From Eunapius fragilis (taxonomy: Eukaryota > Porifera > Demospongiae > Spongillida > Spongillidae), in assembly GCA_963681505.1 (NCBI GenBank), contig OY811986.1:3065922-3129921 (forward strand): a stretch of DNA of 64,000 bases. The letters are read 5' to 3'. How positions within the stretch are numbered: position 1 is the first letter of the stretch; each line of letters opens with the position of its first letter. Both the position numbers and the translations under genes were made by a program. This document shows positions 1 through 10,800 of this stretch, piece by piece. Below the pieces are notes generated by a model. It was given only the letters and a program-made list of their open reading frames with translations. It searched no databases and had not been told where the DNA came from.

Positions 1-3
1 CAA

Positions 4-143
4 TTTGGGCGCTGCCCCATCGGACCATGGACCATGTGCGCCGTCAACTCCTACATTGTCTCGATGGAGTACCATTTTTGCTTGCCTGCCAGCCTGCTGT
101 ATACTAATAACTTCTTCCGTGGTCCAGTGGGGCAACGCCCAAA
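4..143. repeat. Short inverted-repeat element at left edge
   Basis: About 29 bases at 4-32 reappear in inverted orientation at about 115-143 with a few mismatches (core TTTGGGCG then TGCCCCA). This makes a roughly 140-bp fold-back typical of a small MITE or a MITE end. The open frames across it (5-330) have no coding character that I can see. Confidence 0.5.
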
Positions 144-800
144 TCAGTCTTTGTGTTGTGGTCTCTGTGTCATGCGCTCTACGTCATCTGCTCTATGCTC
201 TGTCAATTGTTTTGTTGCGGGCCACCGTACAGAGCTCTCTGAAGTAGAGCATGTAATTTGGTTTAGATACTCTATATGTGTAGTGTGTAGTGTAGTAGTT
301 TTAATGTGTGCATTATCTTATAATAATTAGTAATAATATTGTGTATTTATTCTTGCTTCTGCACTTATTCATTCATTTTTTCTTTAACTATGTTTAAAAC
401 AAGTTTAAAACAAAAGAAATTCCAATATTTGTAATGAAATTCACTTGAAAATGGTGTATTTTTTAAGCCTCGACGTTTACAACCAGAGTTTGACGGAAAA
501 TGTAACAGTTACATTACATCGTAAATTCTGGTTCCTACAATGCAGTCACCATCCAAACAATGTATTGTGGCACACAATGTATGCTGTGCTAAATGGCATG
601 CTAAACACCCTAGATAAACGTATCTCACTCAAAAAAACATAAAGTATTTCTTGGGTTTGAAATCTGACTTGGCCAAAAGCTGGGAAGGTACGCTTTTGTC
701 TTATATTCCTAAGTTTGTGTTGATCTGCTGTCCTCCAGCTGAGATATATGCTATAAACCGTTTTATGGACTGGTGACACTTCTTATTTCCAGTACTTGTT
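144..800. other. Intergenic, no gene recognised
   Basis: AT-rich sequence with only short open frames on both strands, none with recognisable protein similarity or convincing splice context. I see nothing further in it. Confidence 0.4.
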
Positions 801-1168
801 GACGGGTCATTTGACAGGAACACCCTCAAACCATCACCATCTCATATCCTTGTACAACTTTCCATATATATTCTTGAGAACTTTCAAACTACACTAAATT
901 GCTTGTATATTTGAATACCCCAAGTTATTTGGTTTATAAAATGCAACCATTTGAATAATTAATTTTTTGGTGACCTTTAGCACTTTGAAGGGAGATTTCT
1001 AAAGGTCTTTACAATTGTTAGTACAATATTTGCTCTGTATCATAGGTGCTAGCCCATACAGCAAGCAATTTAGTGTAGTTTGAAAGGGAGAATATATATG
1101 GAAAGTTGTGGAAGGTTACGAGATGGTGGTGGTTTGAGGATGGTCCTGGTTCCTGTCAAATGACCCTG
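801..1168. repeat. Fold-back (MITE-like) element
   Basis: The left arm (about 801-907) and right arm (about 1060-1168) are long imperfect inverted copies. The shared core runs from GGTCATTTGACAGGAAC through CAACTTTCCATATATATTC to CTACACTAAATTGCTTG. The central spacer is about 150 bp. No coding capacity is seen. It is most simply a non-autonomous DNA transposon; target duplications were not resolved. Confidence 0.75.
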
Positions 1169-1816
1169 ACAGATGTAAGACAGTGTTGTTAGATTTTCAA
1201 CATGCGTTAATGTTAAACAATCAAGTAAACGATAAAGCACACCCTAAAAATTTTATGGAGAAGTATCACGAATTCCACCATATGTTAAACACTACTTAGC
1301 TTAGATAAGAGCCAATACCGGTGAGTAAAGAAAACCAAAGGCTTAGTGCACGTGGTGCCCAGGGTTTACTAATACTAATTCAGAAGAACTCATGGCTACA
1401 ATTAAATCAGAACTTGATTATCACCCTGAGCAATACTTCCATTACGTAAACTGTGTTTTAAGCAAAAATAATTTAACTCTTTTAGTTCCACTAAGAACAA
1501 GCTTCAATTTGATGTCAATTATATTAGTGTCTGTATTGTTGTGGCAAAGATATGAGCTAACCAATTAGTAAAAAACCAATTTTCAGGTGGATGTATTTCA
1601 TAAACCATTAAAGCTATTAAGTTGAAAATGGTGTATATAATTTACATTCGTATGAAGCAAATAAAAATGATAAGTTGCATCAGTATCTGAAGCAGAAAAG
1701 TTATTGACATATAGTGGAATAACGCTATATTACAGTATTGTGTATGCTTGTTATTCAACAATTCCTACAGATGTTTGTAGGAGTTTGAATATTGCAAAGC
1801 CCTAAACCTAAATAAC
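1169..1816. other. Intergenic, no gene recognised
   Basis: AT-rich. One short plus-strand frame (about 1391-1570) has no recognisable similarity. No repeat or RNA gene was recognised. Confidence 0.35.
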
Positions 1817-2510
1817 AGTGTTCTGGTTCGAACCATTCGAACCGAACATCGAACAGTTCGTGATGCCAATTATAACTGGTGGTTATAATTGGCTGTTATA
1901 ATTAGCAAATTGATTCCTTCGGTCGCGCACGGTCCATATAATTTATCGATTCTAACTTTAGTACTATAAACGCGGACGCACAAACGTGTACAGGGTGGTT
2001 GAAAAGTCGTGCAAAATCTTTGAATTGGTATAGCTCCAGAACTGAACAATGACTGTTTAAACCAAAAAATATACCAATGACCAGCTTAAAGTTATTGATG
2101 TGTATTATTAAAAATTATTGCTCAGTTTATTAACACCTTGACAATGCTTGATCAACATTCAACACCACCCAGCTGGGCGGTGTTGAACAAAGAACTGAGC
2201 AATAATTTTTAATAACTACTCATCAATAACTTTAAGCTGGTCATTGTTATATTTTTGGTATAAACAGCAAAATTTTTCATTGTTCAGTTCTGGAGTTATA
2301 CCAATTCAAAGATTTTGCACGACTTTTCAATCACCCTGTACATGTATATGTGTTAGGTAGCAAATCATACAATTATTGGCGATGGTTTATACGCAATGAA
2401 TATTTAATGAGAGAACCTTCGAAAGGTTCGAAATTCGTTCCAACCAAGCATCAAACCGAGTCAAACCTCAAACTGCTCGATACCGATTTGAACCGAACCG
2501 GAACACTACT
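1817..2510. mobile_element. Outer inverted-repeat element carrying a nested MITE
   Basis: The ends are inverted: AGTGTTCTGGTTCG at about 1817 and the complement (CGAACCGGAACACT) ending near 2510. Both flanks also carry runs of TTCGAACC-type sequence. A second complete inverted-repeat element (1991-2338) sits inside. No transposase frame is visible, so this is a non-autonomous element. Confidence 0.6.
1991..2338. mobile_element. 348-bp MITE with TA target duplication
   Basis: The terminal inverted repeats begin CAGGGTG(G/A)TTGAAAAGTC and extend for about 75 bp with few mismatches. The inner part (a GCTCAGTT...AACACC segment) is also symmetrical. The element is flanked by TA on both sides (1989-1990 and 2339-2340), as expected for Tc1/mariner-class insertion. 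It is nested in the 1817-2510 element. Confidence 0.75.
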
Positions 2511-4153
2511 AAATAACCATCCATACGGAACTATGTACATGTACATGTACAACATCTATGTACAAGCTACTACCACACCACTTACCGAATCTTTGTAGCA
2601 CTGACGTCATTCACTATCACTTCTGGTATTATGTGAATATGTTCCTGCACACAAAACAACCTCAAAGGTAAATCAATTATGTGATGGCAAAGGAAGTTAT
2701 ATACAAAAAAAATTGATTTGTACTGATATTGCTGCTAAGAAATTAAATTTAGCTACATACACACATCCAAGTTCACTTTATTCCAGGTTGGGATACCCTT
2801 AAAGTAATAACCAATACTAAATGATAGCATGAAAAATCTTTGCGGAGTCTAGTTACTATACATTTGTGGGCAAAATACACACATTTGCACATCATGATAT
2901 GTAGGTTAGTTCTGGTCCAAAAACAAGTTTAGTTTACGAAACATAACCATTATAAATTATTATTTTTCACAAAAACTGCTTTGTTGTGTCATACATGTAC
3001 CTTTATTAGCCACTCATTGTCTTTACTAAATCAGAAGTCAGACTATGACTACATACTACAGGCATCTCTAGGGGTTAAGCAGCTAGACACGCCTACTTTT
3101 TTACATGTAGCACTATTGGCAAGTGACGTATGTAAACATAAGTGTCATTTACATGTCATAAGTAATATTATGTAATACTGTCCTCAGCTATCACATAATT
3201 ACTGTAGGTATCATTCATAACTTTCTGCGCCAACAGCCATTGTCCCTACAGTTTGTCCACATACAGCAGGTTGTGAATTTAAAACATTCCATGACACTGT
3301 ATGGGGAAGCCTTTCAGGGACAATGGCTGGTGAATTCATCAAAAGGGTCAGCCAGTATTGAAGGAGGGTGGATCCGTCGGTACATGAGTTGACAGCGCTG
3401 GTAGAAATACAGAGGCTACTGGTTCATAACTTTCCATGGCTGGTTGCTGCTTTTTAGTTTCAAAGATGCACATTTGATGTGCACGTACTTTGCACAGCTA
3501 TATCTTCACAACGGATAGAGTAAAAACGACAAATCAATAGCGACAGGACACTTCTACATGTAAACCTATTTTGAAGCAATTGGGACTCTCCTGCAGAAGA
3601 ATAATGGGGTAATGCCCTTTGTATGCACTGTATGGAGAGGATCTAAGGGACAGAAATACAATATACCATAGTAGAATGGTGTGATATTGTAAGTACATGT
3701 AGGTTACACCATTATAGCAATTTAAACAAGAGCATTTTTATAACGCATTATATATAACGATACGATATTATATATATATATATATATATATGACATTATA
3801 TATATCTATATATACATGTATATATATATATGGGACATTTCACTACAACATTTTGTGATCTATATATCAATGATTCACATTTGAATCACTATAACTTCCG
3901 AACAGTAACACTGCTTAATTCCTATTTTCAATACTTCATAGATGTACATTTCTCTCCGGTAAAATTAATTCAGGGGCCTTGCATTTGTGTCATACCAGTG
4001 TTGCAACGTCCAATTGATTCCCCTTAGCATTCAAACCCACCATATCTTTCTGCAGGAAAATGCAATTCACTTCAAATTTGGTTTATACGTAGAGGGATTT
4101 TGTACCTATTGATTTGCACTTTTCATTAAACTTTCCTTGATCCATTACTGAGA
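2511..4153. other. Intergenic with simple AT repeat and a dispersed repeat copy
   Basis: No gene recognised. About 3480-3640 is a diverged copy of a dispersed repeat (TTTGCACAGC.ATATCT and AATCAATAGCGACAGGA motifs) also present near 15.5-15.8 kb; a weaker relative lies near 6.98-7.08 kb. A TA-rich microsatellite occupies about 3745-3830. A minus-strand frame at about 3345-3465 looks slightly protein-like but cannot be assigned. Confidence 0.4.
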
Positions 4154-5051
4154 TACAGCTGCAGGGATTTATCTGACCCATCCTTTACCCACCCTTGACC
4201 TTTGGGCTTACCCACTCGTAACTTTGGGCTTACCCACCCATGAATATTGGGTGGTACCGCTTTTTATGCTTAACCACTTTCTCACCAGCGGTGCAGGCGT
4301 GATCGTTTCAATGTGCAGCGTGATGGTGAATAATTTCATTACCACATAAACCACTCTGCCTACTAGTATTTTTTAAAAACATTAGCGATCACAAAAAAGT
4401 ACACGTAATGTTTGCGTAGCGTTTTGTGTCGCATTGTTCAAATGTATAGCGCTTTAACACATAATCTACGGCAGTTATGCAGCAATCACTAGCCACACCT
4501 GACCACTTAGTCTGTGAGATGTTATCTGTCCTTTTAATATGAAATGAATAAATCTACAGGCATGGATAAAGCATGAGCATAGCGTTTGCGTAGGAATGGC
4601 AAAGCGTATTTCAAAGCAGTGTCACACGTAAACGCTATATGCATACGTTACGTGTACATTTTTGTACTGTAATATGCAGTGGCGTTACACAAGTGGCTAC
4701 AATCTAGCTAGTTCGATGTTTCCACACCTACTTTTCTGTGAAATGGACGGACAGGATACTCCTGATCCTCGAGGCAAAACGGAAGATATTGAGGCATGTA
4801 CGAAATATATTAATGGAGTTTTTTTTCTATGGCGTAATTACAGGGTATAATAGTTTTACATCAACTGTGCATCGCTATGTGGAAATCAATTTGTGTGTAC
4901 TGCTGTTTATCTATGTAACTATTACCACACTTTGAATCATGAATTGATTGTCAGAATTCTGGCATGTCACATATCTTCCATGGTTGACATAATTAATCCA
5001 CCCGTGCCCAGTTGCCCACCCACCCATCATACAGATAAATCCCCGAGCTGT
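4154..5051. repeat. About 0.9-kb element with inverted ends
   Basis: The ends share ACAGCT, then GGGATTTATCTG near 4154-4176 and its complement near 5032-5051. Subterminal TACCCACCC / CCCACCCACCC runs lie on both sides. An internal inverted pair (TACACGTAATGTTTGCGTAGCG at about 4401 against its diverged complement near 4632-4660) supports a fold-back structure. No transposase is recognised. Confidence 0.5.
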
Positions 5052-5809
5052 GCGAAGAAATTGCACATTTCCCTGTCATTTCACGCCATTAACCTTTTAC
5101 AACTGGCTTCCTGTAACACCAGGTTCATATATATGCAATTACTTCCTGTGCCACTCCCACGTCTCCACCCACATAAGTGAGCCATAAAACTACTGAGACT
5201 TATCACTTCTTGCAAACGTCAGTCTGGTTCTTTTTCTACTTCTATAGCGAACAGAATTCGTTAAGGATCAAAATGAATCGCCAGATTCAGCTGCCAACTG
5301 CCATCACCTTACATAAAACGGTATGTACGATAACAGTATTAAATACGCATGCACACAACATCACTTAGAAATCGTGTTCCTCTCACTTCTTGCATGGCCA
5401 TTTATCGGCATACAATGCTATAACAGTACACAAAACCATGAGATAAAGTCCATGCATGGGGAGGGGTGGTCGAGTTAAAGCCACAGCTAGGCCGAAAAGC
5501 ATCTGTACGCACAGATGTATTAACCAACCACCATATCTCACCATTTTTAATTCAAATGCATGTTACACTCTCTTGCAGATATATGTACATGTAAACACAC
5601 ACACATAACAAACACACACAGTGTCTCATAGCCTGCATGGTTCAGTCTTATAATTCCCACTACATCATTATATGCTTGTGTCTCATCACCTTCAGAGCAT
5701 GCCCATGTTTCATAGCCTCCGTGTCACATTAACCTCTGCTCATCCCCAACAAGTTTATGTCACGTAGCCTCCATTACAGCTTTTGTGGCCCTTTCTCATA
5801 CCCTCCCCA
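5052..5809. other. Intergenic, no gene recognised
   Basis: AT-rich with short open frames only. There is a short CA-rich run near 5590-5620. Nothing else could be supported. Confidence 0.35.
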
Positions 5810-6907
5810 GGTCATTCCATACCTAATCAACGAGGTTTTCGGCAACATGGTTCCCAAGGGATAATTTTTGTTTTATTCAGTTCATCCTATATTGAAGATT
5901 ACATTTACACATTATCGTGTAATTAAGCTATTGCTATTCAAAGTTCAAAGTTCAACATAAGTATCTCTCGTACTGTTTGTCATACAATTACAAAAGTTAT
6001 TATGCAATAGCTATCATATAGGGCTATCTACGTGTAATGATCAAATTTTTATGAAATTGAAAGTGAAGTAGTTATTTGTAATAATAGCACTAAATGTTGC
6101 ATTTCTCAAAAAGTTCAATCCTATTTTTTGCATGCAATTAGTCATTATTATTAGCCTACCCCCAAAAACTCAGAGCAGGGATATGCTTAGGTTTTATTTT
6201 AATTCCCTGTTGTATCAAGGAACTGCTTTAGCCAATATGGATTCAATAAGTGGGCGGGCACATTGACAATCATATATTTATTGCTCTAATGTAAACTTAC
6301 AATCATAACAATTTGTACATTCAAACCAATGTACATTGTATTACAAATGATAGTGGAATAACAATAACAGTTTTAGACTGTAATAAATTGGGTTTGATTG
6401 TACAAATTGTTATGATTGTAAGTTTCATTAGAGCAATGAAATATGATGGTCAACGCGCCCACTTATTGAACCCTAAAGCAGTTCCCTGATACAACAGAAC
6501 TACGTGTATCCTTACTCTGAAGTTTTGGGGGTAGACTACAAATAATAAGGACTAATTGCATGCAAAAAATAGGGTTTTTTAAAAAAGAAACGTTTTGAGA
6601 AACGTAACATTTAGTGCTATTATTACTAATAATTACTTAACTTTCGATTTCATCAAAATTTCATCATTACATGTAAATAGCCCTATATGATTGCTATTAT
6701 ATATATAACTTGTATGACAAACAGTACGAGAGATCCTTATGTGCAAAGTCCAAAAAGTGTTCCAAAAGGTCAAAAGTTCAGAAGCCAAGAACTCTGAATA
6801 ACAATAGCGCTTAATGTGTAAAATATAGGCTGAACTGAATAAAATGAAAATCATCCAAATTGGGAACCATGCTGCCGAAAACTTCGTTGATTAGGTATGG
6901 AATGACC
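5810..6907. mobile_element. 1.1-kb giant fold-back element
   Basis: Nearly the whole segment is one imperfect palindrome. The left arm (about 5810-6335) starts GGTCATTCCATACCTAATCA. The right arm (about 6385-6907) ends with the complement TGATTAGGTATGGAATGACC. Matching interior landmarks include CAGTACGAGAGAT, TAGTGCTATTATTAC, AATTAGTC..TTATT and ACAATTTGTACAATC. No coding frame is recognised. This is a Foldback/MULE-like non-autonomous transposon by structure only. Confidence 0.85.
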
Positions 6908-7889
6908 CCCACTACATAATCTCATATCCATATTGTATAATACAACAATTAGCAACAGAACTCTTTTATGTATATATACCAATTTAGAAGCGATTTGAAC
7001 TCCTGGGCAGAAGGATATTTTTGTTTTGAACCCCTAGCGGTAACGCTCATTGTATGTATTGTAAGGAGCCCAACGTAAGAAATGGCTCATGATCATGAAT
7101 GTTAAAACGTCCACAACTCCATAAGCACAAATGCCTGCTCCAAGTTGAACTTTTCAGGAAGTAAAATGGTACCCATACATGATTATGAAAAAGATACATG
7201 GAAGCGTTCAAATTTACAAAGATGGGGATGTTTAAACACGAGCTGCCTTTTTTTCTGGGGGGGGGGGGGGGGGGTTATGAGGAGTAGCTTACACTACGCA
7301 AAAACTGTTTCACAGAATAGGACAAAAAAGCAATGCTGTGAACACTGTGAACAGATTCAAATGCCAGTGCAAACAGTTTACTGGACTGCATTATTTGTAT
7401 GGCCAAAAAGTATTGAAAGGATTGTTTTTCACACCATTAGGAGTTGTGCATACTAAGCAGTGCTTTACACAATACGAGTACAAACTAAAATATACATGTA
7501 CGCCTTATGAAAAGATGATATTACTTATTACCATATTTATACTACTAAGTATAAAAATTACTTTGTATAACAACACAGTTGCTAAAGGTTTTGCATGTAA
7601 GCAGATGTTTATAAAGTGTGTTCACCCTAACATGTCAAGCTATTCAAACTACAGTAATTCATTACACAAATGTGGATAGAGTTTCTGACGCATGTAATTC
7701 ATTATGTACAGAAATGAACAGGAATCATCCATTTGTGGTTTCAGAAGATACATGTACAAACGCAACTGGAATAAATTTTTTGGATCGACCAAAACCACTA
7801 CTGCAAGGAATGAATATGCAGTGTCCCAACAACTGTGACTGTTTACATGATATACCAAGAAAAAGTTTGGCCTGGTACTGCCACATTAC
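6908..7889. other. Repeat-derived intergenic, downstream of NMNAT
   Basis: Contains an 18-base G run (about 7257-7274). Segment 7145-7275 resembles one at about 50.62-50.76 kb beside another fold-back (shared AAAATGGTACCCAT and ATGTTTAAACAC motifs, partly in inverted orientation), so it is a dispersed repeat. The expected last exon of NMNAT was searched for on the minus strand and not found. Confidence 0.45.
7257..7274 (+). repeat. Poly-G tract
   Basis: An uninterrupted run of about 18 G on the plus strand inside a dispersed repeat. Similar long G or C runs recur at 11.94, 12.16, 17.07, 30.41, 31.77, 32.11 and 58.50 kb. Confidence 0.9.
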
Positions 7890-10800
7890 CTTCCGCATTC
7901 GTAGCTCTTCTCGACTTTCAACGAACGTTTCAGCATCATGTCCACAGCGAGTAATAACAGCCAATCCATACTTTGAAACAAATTCAATTATCTACAGTTG
8001 ATAAGGTTTTATACTGCAAGTATGAACTATGATACACCCAAACATACATCTTCTGATGCCCACAAGCCCGGCTTTGAGAAGGACTCCAGAAGATCTGCTC
8101 CACACAACATCTTTATTGTGACACTCTGATCTGGCAACAAAATTGTCAAATAATAAACTAAGTGAAGGAGTGAGAGTACACAATTACCTTTATATTCAGC
8201 TGAGACTTTGCCTTGTAAATGTGAAAGGATTTCTCGTGTCCTCTTCCAACCATCTTGCTCTGACTCCCAGCTGTCAACCCTATACAAATGCAAGCAGAAA
8301 ATACAATAAGTTACTACAAAAGGTGTAGTTGTAGCAACAGCCATTTCTAAATACTAATCACTGTGTAAACTGCATTAAAGAAACATGACGAAGAAAGTAA
8401 TTATTTACATCAACAATTAGATACAGCGTACTGATACTGTTAAATACAAATTAGGTAGTAATTGAAATCACAAATAGTTATGCAGTATCAAGAGGAAGCC
8501 TCATGAGGATAGCCCTGGTGTTGCACCGAACCAGAGTCATGTTGAGGCGACCATATAGTCCAGCAACCGCCTTGGACTTGGGTTCATTGTGTCTGGTGTC
8601 AAGGCTAGAGGCCAGGCGAAACATGATGACAAAAGAAAAATAGGCTGCCAGCCCAGCGCATGGTACAGCTCACCCAGTTAGACAATCGCAGAGATATGGT
8701 GTGATGAAAATGTTGTTCATTTAGAAATTTTATATTTTTGGCAACATAGAATCTCATGATACACTTTAACTCCAGTATTGCAGTATATAAATGTTAAATA
8801 CCCTTTTTGTATACTTACATAGCAACTATGTTCTGCTTGTCACAATTGAGATTGATATAAATAATGCAAGGTCAAAGATGTGCAGCTGAATGGACTAACG
8901 TCACAGGAATTAAATACCACAGAACTGTTGGTATACAATTGTACAGCAATGGCATATTTATACAGGACAACTAATAATGGAAATGGCACTTCATTATTAG
9001 ACAATGATGTTACTTGGGTAGCACGATTGCATTTTTAAAAAGAAAGATATCAAGCGATATCATGATTAGTTAATAACATTTTGTAACCTCCCTCTTTAAG
9101 GGTCATTCCCTTATAAATGGGTGTAATTGTAGATACATCTTCAGATCTTGACACAATTACACATGTTTATCTTAGGATGAATGTAACTTGAACAATTTGT
9201 CAACATAATAACCTTCATATACTGCACTGAATAATTACATTATCCAGAAATTTGCAACTTGGGAGGCTCATAACTTTCCAATGTTTGTCTGGTAGTGACT
9301 TCTTGGTTCCATATTTAAGCTCAATGAATATATATATATTAATAACTTTAGAAGGTGATAAAAGGGTTACATTGACATTATTATCATTATAGTACAAATT
9401 TCTAAATTGAAACGGTTTCCGGATTGATACACTGAATTTTTTTTTTTCCTGGTAGATTTAAGGGACCATCAATACTGTTTTTCTTATAAAATAAAAAGAC
9501 AAGCTCTAGGCACCACATCGAGTTTTACGAGTGACCGCCATCTAGCAGTTTATTTTAGCACTAGGTGTTTTTTTTATACGCCACAAGGGTGTTACAAAAG
9601 TATCGTGAAGTGCAGCTAAGATATTTGTAACAAATTGGTAGTACCACTCAGCTAGTAAAAAATTAATCTTTTGATTTTAAAAAGACATGTATCTTGAGCT
9701 TGCGCTTTCTATAGAAGTGTCAACTGTGCACGTTATTGCTCTCAGATAATTTGCAGCACACAACATCTCTGCATTTTAGCATGAGAGACAGGTGTTCTGC
9801 TATTAATGTTGCTGATAGAACTTGAAGGTGAAAAAAGTATGACCTTCTCTAATCTAGTTCAAACTTTACCCAACTACTGACCTCATATACCTATACATAT
9901 TGTTCAATTATTTCGTCCCCAGGCCAAACCACTTTTGAATTACGCGGATTTACAATGTTTTGTAATAACAAGACTCATTCACGGGGGCATTCCCATCCAT
10001 AACTCCCATAGCCGTTGCAGTTTTGCAGTAGTACGTAGACCCGCACATGTGGACCACAATTGGACCACGTGCGCGTACATAAGTCGAGCGCTTGATGGTT
10101 AATACGGTAGTTAAGGTAAATATCTTTGATTCAAGATTGCCAAAAAGTATATTTGTAGAATAAAGAGATATTGCACAGCAAGCATCTACGATAGTTGTTA
10201 AACAACGAGCAGCACAATACCAGAGTGGCAATCTAGCTTTTAATGAGTTATTAACCAAAATCGTAAGCAAACCTATACTATTTGAATAGCACTTCTCCAC
10301 ATAATATATTCATCGCCTTGTGGTCTACACAACATACTCGCGGAGAGGATACATAAGCCACAAGAGTTTATCTCCTCTACTCCAAAAACACCCATCACAC
10401 TCAGCAAGCTAATAGCAGGCTTCCGTGCTCAGGTAGTTTAGTACATGAAGTTCAGTAGAAACAAACACTCAATAGCCTAGACTCAAGGACTAAACAGCTT
10501 TTGCAAAAAGGCTTCGTTCTCCATACAGGATGTCATAGGTATGGAAAAAAAAATCGTTAGGGGGCATAGGGATTTTTTCCCACATTTCAACGGAATGAAA
10601 CAATCATGATTCCATGTCAGAGAGACAAAGATAATGACCCCCAGCATATATCTACTGCATTCCAGAAGCTCCAGAAGAGTACTACGGCACTCAGAGAGGA
10701 TTGATGAACATGCCAACTTGAACCAGAAAATGCCAAACACAAATCCATGAGTTCATCTTGATATTGGGATAAGCACTGCTCCTGCTGCAATTGGATGTAT

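Noticed and set aside
6633-6854. 73-residue minus frame and other frames within the 1.1-kb palindrome
   Set aside because: Open by chance in fold-back arms; the opposite arm does not conserve the frame.
7618-8344. Plus-strand frames of up to 127 residues over NMNAT exons
   Set aside because: Antisense shadows; the minus strand carries the conserved NMNAT blocks.
9950-10300. 116-residue minus-strand frame
   Set aside because: Composition is not protein-like, there is no splice context, and the opposite strand carries a more exon-like reading; no family recognised.
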